NCBI GenBank assembly: GCA_039619475.1
Contig: CM077116.1
Span: 377,568,188 to 377,632,187, forward strand
DNA from: Icerya purchasi
Taxonomy: Eukaryota; Arthropoda; Insecta; Hemiptera; Monophlebidae
Reading direction: 5' to 3'
Length of the DNA: 64,000 nucleotides
Positions 1-12,536 of the stretch are shown here, one piece after another; positions within the stretch are counted from its first letter, which is position 1, and each line of letters begins with the position of its first letter. Both the position numbers and the translations under genes were made by a program. The notes under the pieces were generated by a model. The model saw only the letters and a program-made list of their open reading frames with translations, made no database searches and was not told where the DNA came from.

Positions 1-57
1 TTAAATATTCTTAATGCTTTTAATATTTAGTTTATAGAAAACGAGCGATTATGTTGT

Positions 58-245
58 TATACTCATTAAATTGTTTTTAGATACTATTGTAATTTGAATT
101 TAATATTGACTCCAAAAAGTTAATTTTGTTTATCATAATATACTTATGTATATCACTCAAAAATATATTATTTTTTATCGATATTTATTTTTAACTTTTT
201 AGTGTACTTCCATCAAATTTTTGCAGTAAATTTTAAAGTCGGTGT
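58..245. mobile_element. Degraded half of a foldback MITE
   Basis: This AT-rich stretch resembles, in the same order, the right half of the foldback element at 56746-57119. Shared blocks include ATTAAATTGTTTTTA, a GACTCC/GACTCTAATAAGT-like block, a TATATCACT block, TTTTTATCGA and the terminal AAGTC. It is diverged and no left half or target duplication is recognisable. Calling it a decayed nonautonomous DNA transposon is an inference from this one internal match. Confidence 0.45.
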
Positions 246-831
246 TTTTTTTAATGTTTTTTTAACTACTTTATTTCACTATTTTTAAAAATAAATTTGT
301 ACAAAATTTGCTGTTTATAAATAGAAAAGTGAACAAAAAATAATTTGCCTTTGATTTTTTTAATTTTTTGATAAAAATTGTTATCTTGTAAACGGATAAG
401 ACAGTTTCATTTGCGTTTTATCGAATTACAGATTAAAAGAATAAAGTCAAAATGGACAAAATCTGAAATTTTAATTTGTTGAAGAAAATGGATTTTACTG
501 AAAATAAAATAAGAAACGAAAGTTAGATGAAACAAATATTGAAAACAGACACTACATTTAAGCTCGTTACCTTAAAGAAAATTATAAAGATTAAAAAATA
601 AGGAACAGAAAAATAATGAAGGTAACAAACAAGATAATTACTATATTATCCTAAGGAGCACGTAATAAAAAGAGAAAAGCTTGACGAAAAAGATTCAAGT
701 TACCAAAAAAAAACAGAAAAAAAAAGATTTTAGTTGAGATATTGTAAAATATCATTAGTGTTACACATTAAATATCCGATGTTTTTTAAATATAGTAAGG
801 ATAAATTTTTATAAAACAAAAACAACGGTAC

Positions 832-1018
832 CTTTAATTTGATCTGATGTAGACGATAACAGTAAGATGTTACCATTTGTTTGTGCAACAACTATTTTAT
901 CGTTTGAAACACAAATCTGTTGAATTTTATGACCAAAATGCGGGCAATATTTAAATTTTTGAAAAGTGAATAGGGGACTATCTTCGAGTTCAACATTTTC
1001 AAATTCGGAGCAACGTGA
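832..1018 (-). CDS. Vps18: Vps18 homologue, coding exon 2
   Basis: This exon follows exon 1 in phase 0 and ends in phase 1 (62 codons plus one base). The acceptor is a CAG at 1019-1021 on the minus strand and the donor is AAAG|GTACCG. It encodes an acidic stretch (ENVELEDSPLFTFQKFKYCP) and then the first strands of a beta-propeller (KIVVAQTNGNILLLSS). This parallels vertebrate Vps18, where PIFTKQRIDF leads into a strand with an SNQLCMSLG-type turn. Following exons lie left of position 1; the 830 bases to the window edge look intronic. Confidence 0.72.
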
Positions 1019-1108
1019 CTGGAAGAAAAATACAGAAATTATTAATAGCTTATAAACTAAACAGTTAAAACAATTTTATAAGTGCTAGTAAAAAACTGAT
1101 GCACGTAC

Positions 1109-1195
1109 CAATTCCGGGGAAACCGCAGATATTTTGGATGTCTTTGTAATTTTTTGTATAGATTCTTCTTCATACTGATCGAAAATAGAAGTCAT
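1109..1195 (-). CDS. Vps18: Vps18 homologue, first coding exon (partial gene)
   Basis: This is the likely start of a vacuolar protein sorting 18 homologue, a core subunit shared by the HOPS and CORVET tethering complexes. Those complexes act in endosome and lysosome fusion, and the fly gene is deep orange. The exon encodes 29 residues starting MTSIFDQYEEES, close to the vertebrate start MASILDEYE. It ends with the donor TTG|GTACGT in phase 0. The ATG at 1195-1193 was chosen because of that N-terminal match. Only 91 residues of a protein of about 970 are in the window. The identification rests on the start motif plus the propeller-like exon 2; another propeller protein is possible but less likely. 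Confidence 0.72.
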
Positions 1196-1926
1196 TACCG
1201 GAATAACACTTTTAAAAATAATAATGCTAATTAAAATCCGTTTAAGAATATGATAACACACTAATCATATTATCAGAAAAAATGTAAATAACAATCGTTA
1301 TTATCGACTTCTTATCGATAACTTATTAATCGTATTTTATAATCTACAAGTTTTTGCAAACTTTACACTTGATTTTTATTTTTTTTAAAGGAATGTTTTT
1401 GTAATTAAAAATTAGTAAAAAATCATCAGAACTAAAAATTCGAATCACATTATTGATTTAAATAATTGGAAACAACAATACCAATAAAAGTAACTCAGTA
1501 ACTCATTTGACTCTCAAATCAGTAAACTATAGAATTATAAATCAAAACAAATTGTAATTTTTTGTGAACCGATTATAACAAATATTTCATTCCTAGAAAA
1601 AATTTTGATTCTATTAGCTTTGTTAATAATGACGTGCAATTATTGCAAAACATTTTGATTTCGTTGGCAACAGAATTGTATGCATAAAGGTTTACATATA
1701 TATTTATATATATATTAATTAGAATGTAATTCTTAGGCTACCCCCCATTCGAAAAATTTTATGTAACGAAAAATGTATGTTCCAATTTTATGTAACGTTT
1801 GTTATATTTTATAGGATTTTTGTGATTATGTTATTATATTCATATGGACTAATTTAGAATTACGTTGTAAATTTTGATCATTTTATACAAAGTGTGGAAG
1901 AGAAAGAGACAGCCAAAATGGCCGAG

Positions 1927-1976
<50 letters not shown>

Positions 1977-4590
1977 TGTTATGACTTTCAATTATTTATC
2001 GACCCTGCTTCTGGCAGCCAAAATTTTGAAAGGGTTGAACGGAATCACAGAGAGTACAATTTCGATGTTTTCCTTGGAATTGAAATAGATACCTTCATAA
2101 GATTTTTCTTTAATTTAACAGGAGGAAAAAAAAAATCCTTTTAAACTGTAAAAAAAAAACAAACACACGGCCGTCAGTGACACCTATAGTGCCAGACGTA
2201 ATAGCTCGTCTCAACAGAGTTTCAAGCTTTAATCACGGCTGTTTAAAAAATCAAATCTCCGGCCACCGTCGACTAAGATAACAAATAACAAATATTTCGT
2301 GCCGAAGCATCTCTTCCCGACCGAGAAATCTCACGGAGGATTCACAACTGCATGTTCAAATCACCGAGTTATCGACACAATCACTGTGGTAACATGTATA
2401 TTTTACCAAATTAAACGAACAAATTTACTGACAAGAAAGAAAAAATAAAAATTCACGTACCTACATATAAAACCAGTCTCGACTCGAATTTTACAAGGAA
2501 AAAAATTAATAAAGTGGAAAAGAACGGTATGCAAACGGTATGGCATCTGTATTCTCGGAACAAACGATTAGGAAAAAGAATACCGACATGCAACGTTGCG
2601 CTGACTCGATAATAGTACGGTAACCAAACGACTATCACAATCGGTAAGATGCGAGAAAACAGCGCGATATAATTAACGGTAAACTTAATTTATAAGGCTA
2701 TTATCATTACATATATGCTATAATGGCTAATTCTTCTTTTCTCGCGGCTTACGCGACCCTGCTGTCGCAGACCGCACACACCAGGTCACTTATACAACCC
2801 CTAACACTACACATGCTGAAAATTCGACCGTAATCGGAAATTATAAAGTGGGCCGTGTAAACATCCAGGCCGTATTTTGCGCCGCGATCATGCCGAGAGA
2901 TCGAAAATGAATGATTTTAACCAGAGAATAATTTCTGGATCGACATTATCTGAAACTCGGTTCTCCGTGCCTCGCCAGGGGCTCCATCCCTTGACCCCGC
3001 TTGGGAACACCCCCGAACGCTCAGCTCTATCACTTCTGTACTTCGTATAGAACGAGGAAAATTGATGTTATTTTTTTCGATTGCGTGTCAAAAAAACTAA
3101 ATCTTAATTTAATGTCACATTTTAAGACAAATTTTTGTGACTGAAAAAGTAGTGGGTGTCGGGCTAAGAATACATGGAACAATTGGTTCCAATTAACCAT
3201 GATATTATTCGCAAAATCAGATTTAATTATATTTCTTAAAAACAATGTGTTTATTTATTAACATATATATAAAGAATTTAAGACTAATAAATTTAATTTA
3301 AGGTTTGCATACAAATGTCTGTTGTTACTTCCATAACGCAAGAACGTAGCAAAATTTCTTATAAACCTCAACGTAAGAATAATATAATTAACCAGGGCAG
3401 CAATCTATTTTGTCGATACTTTGTCTTCTTATATTAACAATATATATAACGTTTTGGGACAAAAAAGGTGATTGGGGTCAGGCTGAGAGTGATGTTGTCA
3501 TTAACACACACACAGGGCCGGATCATAGTCAAATGCCGCTGTGGGCTCAGTAATTTCTGCCGCCTTTAGAATAATTTATAAATTAAATGATAAGAAATAC
3601 AATCGAGTAACTGAAGTAAGAAAGGACGTAAAAGTTAAAAATTAATTTTCAATTAAAAGTTAAAAGTAAAAAAAGTTTTCAATTTTAAAATTTCATACGT
3701 TTTTGAAACATATCTAAATTTTATTATATCTTCTAATAATATTGTTTCTTCTTCTTTCTTTGTTGATTCCTTATCTCGTTTTCTTTCCAGTAGCGCACAG
3801 ATAAATTAATTTCTTTTTCTACGATTAAGAAAATAGGAAGGAAAGAAAGAAGATTCGGGGCTGAATTTTCTTCTTTCGGTTCCCTTCTGTCTCTCTCCTT
3901 AAACCTTAAATTCTCTTTACTTCTTTCTCATCTAGTCTTTCTGCTAACATACAAAATAAGATATTTAAATCAGTTGTATAACTGTTTAACTTTAGTATTC
4001 ACTGTCTCCTCTTTTACTTTTTCCTTATTTGTAAATTGTACAATCGCTGAAGTGTTCAAAAGCATTATCGGACTTCCGTACATTTATTACGTCTTTTCTC
4101 TTTCGAATGCACTGACGTCAAAATAACTCGCTCAGTACTTGAACTCGGTTGCATTCGAATTATTTCTGTTTTCACTCACATTTGCTGCTCCATTCGGCGG
4201 TGGAATTGACTAGCGCATATAACAAGAACTATGTAGCAAGAAGAATTTAACCCTAACGGGTATTATTTCATCTATGCCAAGGTTTACAAACCTGTTTGCT
4301 CTTAGCAGAAATTTTTTGTTTGCCTCCTACATTTCCCTACAAGAATGCCCTCTTTCTTCCTTCTTTGCATTACTCTTAGAATTCGCTTCTAATTTGTTAG
4401 CTTCGACTTATTTCCTCCGGGTTTCTAATCGTTACAATTTACTTTCGTCCATTTCGCTTCCAACCTATTTCAATCCCATTAATGCGAATGTCTTTGCTTT
4501 TCTTTTTACCTTACACCAACTACTGTGCCTTCTTATTGTTTTTATTTTCCCTTTTCTCAATACCTATATTTTTAATACGTTCCCTGTTTC
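1196..4590. other. Upstream region of Vps18, no gene recognised
   Basis: No exon chain was found here. A (TA)n microsatellite is at about 1928-1978. The stretch 2160-3010 is richer in GC and CG dinucleotides than its surroundings and could hold the promoter and 5' untranslated exons of the minus-strand Vps18 gene, but no core promoter motif decides this. From 3240 on it is AT-rich and featureless. Weak remains of the LINE that becomes clear at 4597 may begin near 4270. Confidence 0.4.
1928..1978. repeat. (TA)n microsatellite
   Basis: An almost pure alternating TA tract of about 50 bases, broken once by TATGTATA. It produces an artificial Tyr-Ile reading frame that is not coding. Confidence 0.9.
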
Positions 4591-4596
4591 ACCATG

Positions 4597-6345
4597 ATGG
4601 CTACGTTCAATATATTTCAGTGGAATTGTCGTGGTCTCAGAGTCAATAAAAATTCATTAGAGGGTCTATTGAATATTCATAAGGTTAGTGTTGCTTTCAT
4701 CTCAGAAACGCGGCTTCGGTCGGACACGAACTTTAATATTTGAGGTTATAAAGTAATTAGATGTAATCGGAATGACGGGTATGGTGGTTCCGTAATCCTC
4801 GTTAAAATTGGTATTCTTTTCCGCTCTTACGCTCTCTTATTCCTAACCAACCTAATGTAGTTCACATCTTTATCCATACTACCCTTCCGCTTCCTATTAA
4901 CATTGTCTCCATCTACGTTCCCCCTAATTATGATCTTCATCAGTTTCCTCTTTCCACTTTTTTCAACTCTATTCCGCAACCATTTATTATCGGGAGTGCC
5001 TGGAATGCCCATTCGCTTTTGTGGGGTTGCACATTCTACAACTTTAACGGTCCCATCCTTGAGAATGGTATCCTTTCCGATAATTTAATTGTCCTTAATG
5101 ATCATACCCCAACCTATTTTAAGAATCCATCTATTTCTAGTTATCTTGATCTGACCTTTGCTTCTTCCGTTATTGGTCTTGATTATAACCGGAGAACTCC
5201 TATTACGGGTTCTTACGGTATTTACCATGTTCCAATCCTAATAACTTCTGTTCAAATTGGACTCTGTTTCGTTCTCGTGTTGATTCGCCACTCCCTAGTA
5301 ATCAAATCGACTCCGATCACATACTTCTATATAACTCCTTTTTAAACTTCCTTACGGCTGCCACCTACCCGTCATCAGACATCTAATAACCACAATAAAG
5401 CCTCATCACTTTGGTGGAATGAGAATTGCAACCTCGCATTCCACCATAGTCGTGCCACCTTTAGATCTTTTCGTTTAGATCCTATAAATGAAAACTTTTT
5501 TGCTCATAAGCGAGCGAACGCAAGAGCTATGTATATACTTAAAGTCTCAAAGAGGTCCTCCTGGAAGAATTTCTGTTCTTCATTTTTTACCCCTCTTTCT
5601 CATATCTGGAAAATTGCTAGAACTTTCTAATCCCCATCCTTTGAATTCCCTCCAATGGGAACCTTTCTAAAGATAGCCTAGAATCCTTTATCGATTCTGT
5701 TGCTCCTGCTTATGTTCCTAACGTTGATGAATTGCATCTAACTCCACCTCTGCCTAATTCCCCGACATATTTCCTAACTTCTGCTTCCTCTAAATCTTCT
5801 AGCCCCACTCCAGGTCTTGACAGTATACCTTTTCTGGTCCTTGGAAACCTGTCTGTGAACAGTCCTTTATCTTTCTCGTTGATCTTTTTAATTGTTTCCT
5901 CTCCAGAGGCATAACTCCCCCCTCTTGGAATTCTTTTATCATCATTTCTATTCCTAAAAACAGTTCTTCCTTACGTCCTATTTCTTTGGCATCCCGTATC
6001 AGAAAACCGTTTGAAGGTATGTTAAACAAGCGCCTTGTTTGGTGGCTAGAGTATAATAATGTATTTCCTAGCAATATGTTTGGCTTTCGGCCTGGTATTG
6101 GTCCTTCTGACTGTATTAGTCTTTTTTTCTCCCATATCTGCCAATCCTTTATCCAAAAAAATTATACTTTGGCTTCCTTCACCGATGTATCCTGTGCCTT
6201 TGATAATGCCCATTTACTCACTCTAAAAGATAAGATGATAGCAATTAACGTTCCAATGCACTTTACTTCCCTTATTATTAATCTCATGCAGAATCGTTCT
6301 GTCCACCTCTCTGCTCCATCTTTGGAAAACGGTGGACAGCATATT
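4597..6345 (+). pseudogene. Decayed LINE: endonuclease and partial reverse transcriptase
   Basis: Pieces of one non-LTR retrotransposon ORF2 can be read across several frames. The endonuclease start gives FNIFQWNCRGLRVNKNSL, followed by VAFISETRLRSDTN (catalytic Glu region) and an in-frame stop near 4741. The reverse transcriptase appears at about 5900-6320 with PKNSSSLRPISLASRI, an FGFRPG block and FTDVSCAFDN, where the first catalytic Asp of the palm is still present. Reading breaks off near 6340, before the YxDD motif, so the element is 3'-truncated or interrupted. Many frameshifts and stops show it is dead. Sequence before 4597 may be a remnant of its ORF1. Confidence 0.75.
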
Positions 6346-6879
6346 GGACATGCTTGGCGGCAGTCTCGCGAAATTTAAAAACCGATTTGATGGATGCTTT
6401 TTATGTAGTTTTTGGCCTCAGGAAAATTCAAAACCGATTTTTCCCATCCGATGTGATGGACTTATATAACTAACGGAATCACACCTGTACAGTCATGCAC
6501 ACTGAACAGTACAGTTGGTTTAACGTGTATCTTACGCTTTAGCCGTTGTTTTACGATTCATTTGTCATTTGTAGTCGAACCCATTCAAATTAAGATGCTT
6601 ACTGCGCCATCTGTTGCTAAAATTTGGAACTATTTTTTTTCTTATACCATATGTTTTCCCTCTTCTTCAATAATATTCCATTCAAATTTGACGTCATTCT
6701 GATCAGTGTTTTTTTTTTTTTTATAGCATTTTAAAACTTTAACTTTAATTATAATTGCCCTATCTTTTCCCTCTTCATACATTGTTCCTATTATTTGTTC
6801 CTTTCTGCTAATAATATCTGACCCTATCAAGGTATAATTGGCTCCTTCCTTTTCTAATTGTTTCTGGGTAAAGATCCCC
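6346..6879. other. Unassigned stretch between LINE remnants
   Basis: No gene was recognised. A T-run at 6712-6722 is present. The minus-strand reading 6642-6880 continues open from the LINE fragment on its right but shows no recognisable domain, and may be more of that fragment. Confidence 0.3.
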
Positions 6880-7300
6880 AGTCGACAACTCCCCCCTCCC
6901 CCCCCACAAAAACAAACAAAAAAAAATAAACATATTCGTAAGATAAAAAAAGTGGATAAATTAAGGCAAACCGATGTAATATTAATAATAAATAACGTAG
7001 AATTTAAAATCGACCCTTGTGGTACTTCATTTTTAAGTGAATATGAAGCTAACAATGTACTTCCGATGCGTACCCTGAATGTCTTGTTAGTTAAACAATT
7101 TTTTATGAACTAAAACATATTTCCATTTATTTTCCAGTTGCTGAGTGTATCTAAAATTTTCCGTCTCCACGCAGTGTCGATCGCCTTTTTAAGATAAGAG
7201 AGACTGATAAAAACGTGATATTTGTTTTTCAAATGCGAAAGAATTTTTTTATTCATGCAGTATGGTATATGTCAATTGTAAATCTTTTATTTCGGAATTC
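6880..7300 (-). pseudogene. LINE reverse-transcriptase fragment
   Basis: On the minus strand, from about 7200 down to 6950, frames give DTAWRRKILDTLSNW, then FRVRIGSTLLASYSL and EVPQGSILNSTLFI. These are the palm segment (A/FDxxWR), the following strand and the VPQGSVLSPTLF motif of LINE reverse transcriptases. The order is colinear, with one internal stop, so this is a short decayed copy. Its orientation and position exclude joining it simply to the RNase H fragment at 8766-9762. Confidence 0.7.
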
Positions 7301-8765
7301 AAACTGAAATGGAGAAATTAGATTTCGGTTTTCTATAATCCGTAATAATCTGCGACTTATCATTTTTGCTAGAAATTAGCTTAGTGCAGTGGTGAGGGAA
7401 GTAGGGTTAAAGTTTTCTAATTCATTGCTTTTTTTCCAGGTTTAGGAACTGATGGTACAGCAACTGCCTCGTGCCACTTCTGTAATATCTTACCTTGTTT
7501 ATTTCAATTTCTGTAACTCCAGTTGGCTGTGACCGTTTGAATCTCCGTAGTTTATAAATGGTTTCAATAATGGCTAATTAACTTGTTAATTTCCTTTTGA
7601 GTTATTTGTGACGATATGCGATACGTAAATATTTGATAAATAAATTTAAAAACATTTAGAAATAATTGAGGAAATGAAGGAAGCCAAATGTTTTTTCCTT
7701 CTATAAAAAAATGCTTTAATAATTTCATTAGCCGAAACCCTGTTCAATAAGCACAATTGTAAAACCTTTTAGCACCTAAAGACGTGTTGAAAAATGCGAG
7801 TGATGGAAAATTTTAAATGGACTATGTTTTGAGATGCATAAGAAACTTGTTTAAGAAAAAACAGGTGCGATGAAGGAGCTTAATCGATTATTTCAATTCC
7901 TAAAATCTTCTAATTTGTTAAAGAGCTGTTATAAACCTTTGTTAATCTTTACTAATTTCTTTTTATTTTCATATTTTTTCCCCTTGTTTTCAATTTTCGT
8001 AATTCCTTGCCGTGTCTCTAGCCTAAGTTACTGTACATGACACGTAAAATAAATAAATAAACAAGTCAAAAGGTTGAATGTTATCGAAAGATTTGTTGAA
8101 AATTTGAAACGCTTAATTATATAATTTTTTGTTCCAGTTTCAATATTTTACGTATTATGTGTTTAAAAATAAGAAGTTGAAATTCCGTATGTAATTCTTT
8201 ACTAATCGTAAATACTAATTTTTTATAGGAATGTCTGTTTTTAAAAAATGTCCACTTCGTTCTGCAGGTAATTGATTAAAAGTTTTAAAATGGTAAATTA
8301 ATTCAGCCTTCTCCTAAGAAAAATCTTGTCCACGCTCATGTAAGGAGCCTGAAAAGCTCTTTGATCTGTTTATAAGTAGTTGGTTTGAAGCTAAAATCAT
8401 TATTCCGTCCAGTTTACAAATCTGTTTGATCTACAAATATATTTCTAATTCATGAACATGTATGAAATGAATTGCAAAGGCGAATGTGATTGAGACCAAT
8501 TGAGTTTAATTTCCTTTTGATTAAATTATTATTCAAGGATAAGTTCGAGGTCGTAAATGTAAATTTTGTTGTTTTGACAATTTCGAGTTTATTCTTGAAT
8601 AACAGTTTAATTAAAAGTAAGATAGTGCTATCAATCTCAATTCATTTTGTTGTAAAGTCCATGTTCTTTTGACGAGGTGTTCAGAATCGTGAAGTTAAGG
8701 TTCATAGTGTAATAAGTTTAATGATTCTGAGAAGATAATATTGGGTCAATTAATTTTTTGATTGC
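7301..8765. other. Intergenic, AT-rich
   Basis: No coding signal beyond a possible diffuse upstream continuation of the LINE fragment to about 7480. The rest is AT-rich sequence with short reading frames only. Confidence 0.4.
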
Positions 8766-9762
8766 CTGTGACTTTTCATATTTCATTGAAATTCGGTTTA
8801 ATAGTGGAATAGATTAGTGATCTTGAGAAAACGTAGGCGTTCAATTTTATCGTAACGATCAGAGAGGATTTCAGAAAGATTAGTTGACTGGAGAATTTGT
8901 GATCGGTATGAATTATAGGTGGGACAGCTGACGAGTAAATGTTGGATTGTGACAGGAGAATTGCAATTGGAACACAGTGGAATAGGTTGTCTGGACAGGA
9001 AGCGGCTAAGAATGAGACGGAGTTTTGTGACAACGATTTCATTCCTTCGATTGGCGAATAATGAGATTTTACACAGTTAAAAAGCATCTCGAATTGAGCG
9101 CAGCTTGTTCGTGTTTCGGATGTTGGTTCATTATTTTTGTCATGTTTGCAGTGATTGTTGCATGAGCTTTAAGATCCATTGGCGATATTTCAATGTTCGG
9201 TACCGGAAAGGGCAATATGCCTTCTTTTACCGCAGTATCCGCGAATGAATTTTCCTGGATTCCAACGTGTTATGGGGTCCCCATACGAACGAGATACGGA
9301 TACTTGCATTACAAAGAGTGCGAATAATTTTTTTGGCTATTCGGTGTTGATGAGGGGAGTTGTGTTTTTGAATAGACGTAATCGCGTTTAATGAGTGTCG
9401 GTGCATATGAGGTGTGAGGAGTGAGGATCAGAAGTTATTATATTTTCTATAGAAAGTTTTATTGCAAATAGTTCTGCCGAAAGAATAGTGAATAGTGCCG
9501 GAAGAAAGTAGCGGAGAATAATTTTTTTGTCAGAAGCTATTCCACAACAAGGTGTTTTGGAGCCATATAGTCATTTTGATATGTTGGTGGTAAAGTGAAC
9601 TGTATTGAATCTAAGATTTCGATAACACTTGCTTATGGAGAGTGAGCACCGATGTATGAGCTGATGGTCAAAGTGAGTTTAGCGAAGGAAGATTGACCGA
9701 CGATTTAAGAGGAATCCACGCCACGGCGCTATAATCTACTGTTTGGCTAATCAAAATATCAT
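8766..9762 (-). pseudogene. LINE 3' fragment: RNase H and CCHC knuckle
   Basis: Read on the minus strand from about 9762 down, the order is the end of a reverse transcriptase thumb (ILISQTVDYSAVAW), an RNase H start (LYGSKTPCCGIA, where Tyr replaces the usual catalytic Asp of TDGSK), the second RNase H motif SAELFAIKLSIEN with its Glu, and the terminal zinc-binding block IPLCSNCNSPVTIQHLLVSC. Several frameshifts and stops are present, so it is a dead 5'-truncated copy. A stretch normally between thumb and RNase H is missing here, and a similar stretch lies inverted next door at 9763-9905. Confidence 0.7.
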
Positions 9763-9905
9763 CAACTTACTCAATACAATACATCATAGTGCTGCGAGAT
9801 TCGCTATTGAGACTTTCCCTACTTCTCTATCTGTTCGCATTCTTTGTGAAGTTGGTATTCCTCCTTTTAATATTTACAGAAATCGGAGCATTTTAAACAA
9901 GTGGA
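9763..9905 (+). pseudogene. LINE reverse-transcriptase C-terminal fragment, inverted to its neighbour
   Basis: The plus strand encodes LLNTIHHSAARFAIETFPTS followed by an EVGIPPFNIYRN-type block. This is the conserved segment after the reverse transcriptase thumb (compare LLDPVHNTGLRLATGAFRTS in other LINEs). It directly adjoins the minus-strand fragment ending at 9762. It could be an internal inversion of the same copy or an independent insertion. Confidence 0.65.
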
Positions 9906-9960
9906 TTCGTCTTAAATCGCTGCAAATCTTATACCGAATTGTAGACAAAAAGTGTTGCTA

Positions 9961-12502
9961 GACATTTACTTGTTCTCAACTGGGTGCTATGTTATTTCTA
10001 CCTTCAAAACAGTAATTGTAATGTGAATCAAATATTCTCCGAGAATATTACTTTTTACTATGATATAAATATCGCATACATGATGGGTTATATAAGCGTA
10101 GACACTGACATTTACTTTAAATCACATAATGATTAATCTCAAACGCACGTTTTTTTTTTTTTTATACCATGGTATTATTCAAAAATTAAAAAAATCTAAT
10201 GAATGCACACAGTTTTATCTAGAGCTATTCTAAACTTCATTTTAGCTTCAATAAAATGAAAATTTTAAACCTTAGTACAGTAATTGCAGACATCTTTTGT
10301 TCGGACAGACTTCCAGGTTTACTATATGTTTCCTAATGACCTTAGCCTAAATAATCGACTACGGCTTAGCGGAAATTATTAAAAAATTCACTTTTAAAAA
10401 CCGAAAATAGCTGGAATTTTTGCTTAAAAATATTTATTGCGTAAATTTTTGTCTTATCTTAGAAAGTGCGAATTAGGGTGAGAAATAAGCGACATCAGAG
10501 GTTAATAATACTTTTTATTATCATTTCATTTAAATAGGAGGTAGCACATTTATGTACGTAGTAAAAACATATAAATAAATAAATAAATACATAAAAAAAA
10601 GAAATCTCGAAATAACACAGTACATAGAAGCGAATTGTTTCTTAACATAATAATAACAGTGAATATAAACGTAGTCTTAATTAATTAACAGCGATTACTT
10701 GATTACTCAAAAGTTTTAACTTGAAAAAAAAATAGTAGATTATGGCGTTTTTTTCTTTTTCGTTTTTTTTTTTTTTTTTTTTTTCTAATTATCATTACTT
10801 TAACGCGATTAAAATTGCTATTTACTTTTCTACCTAACAGTTGAAAATGATTGCCTACGATAATTGTGTTATTAGGCGTTAAATGCAACAATGCACTATG
10901 ACATTTTCGGTAGTTGAGAATTCCTTTTACACTTTTATCAATACGTCAGCGACTAGTATATATATATATAAAAAACAGTTCATGAAGTCTTTCATAGAAA
11001 AAGAGGATTACAAAAACAGCGTTAAGAGATCGAGAAATGACTCGGGATTAACGAAATAAAAATAAATGCGAAGAAAACAAAAGTAATTAAGAAAAAGAGT
11101 ACACGAAGAAATAGAGAGATTACTAAATGAGTGGAGGGATACGCGTGAACACCCGGAGATTACAGAACAGCAATGAAGAAGGGATAAAAAAGGAAAATGG
11201 TAATTTGTATAAGCGACGTTTAATCGGGACCACAAAGAGAGTTTTGAACAGTAAGATATATATGTTTTTCTATAAAAGGAAACTTTGTAAACTATGAAGC
11301 GTATACGTCGGAAGTGTGTATTGTAAAAAAAATTCTGAGACGTTGAAAATGAACGTTGCAAATTGAGCACGAGACACGCGAAAATAAGATCCGAAATGCG
11401 GAGAGATGATCACGCAGGTTTTGGGAAAAGGCAGAAGTTGTTGAAAATTAACATCTAAAATATCAGCAGATTAGAAGAAAATGCGTGAAATATTCGAAAC
11501 TTACAAATCAGCCGACGCGCATTTTCTCTCGCGTAGTATATTTACCGACAACGGATGAAAAACATTCAGTGCATTTGGCGCGTGCTTTTTTGCAAGGATT
11601 ATACCGTGCACGTACTGTTTATTTGCATGATCTAAAATGGTGTAAAAATCGGCGATTGTTTGCCCTTAAAAACAGCGAGATCTATAAATATCTAATTTAA
11701 GCCAACTGAATTAACATATAAAATTATACCTACGGAAGGAGATGAGAAAGTTAAATTGTTTAACACAAACTAGCATTCTCGAATGCGTGAGCGGTAATTC
11801 AGTTCCTATTCATTTTTAACGACGAAATTAAATTAACGGAAAAAAAAAATACTGTCGAATTAATTTCAAATTTCGCAAAATCAAAAACTGTCGATTTACA
11901 ATTTATCTTCAGGTGAGATTTATCGAAAATAAAAAATTTCAGCTAAAATTTATTAACGCAGCGATCGAACTGTTGGTCTTATTTAAATTATCCCGCCTAC
12001 ACTATTATTTAATAGATTACGGTTAACGTAAAACTATATTTGTTACGTGGCTTTTGCCAGTTTTAAATTGTTTTATACCGTAATTATAGAATGAAATGGA
12101 TATGTAAATTCCATCTATTTAAAAGATGTGCAAGACGATAATTAAATATCTACGATAAAATATGAAAAAAAAAAAAAAAAAATTGATACGGAAAGAAGAA
12201 GATTAAACATCAAAATATTATTTAAAAGCCGATACAAAACGCACACATAGAGTGGTAAGGAAGCAAAAATTTGTTTTTAATATTCATCGCGATATAAAAA
12301 AAAAAAAAAAAAAAAAAAACAAAAAAACACTTTATTCGAACAGAAGCAATTATCACAGTAGTCCCGAACTTTACTCGATGTACGATCTAGTCTCTGAATA
12401 ATTATTTTTTGACGACTCGGAAAAGATCTAGAACTGAACTCAAATTTTATTAAAAATTTGGTTCCGGTATTGGTCATGTGATCAATTTATTCACTTTCTA
12501 AT

Positions 12503-12536
<34 letters not shown>

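Noticed and set aside
1894..2088. 64-codon frame with alternating Tyr-Ile
   Set aside because: The N-terminal half is a (TA)n microsatellite.
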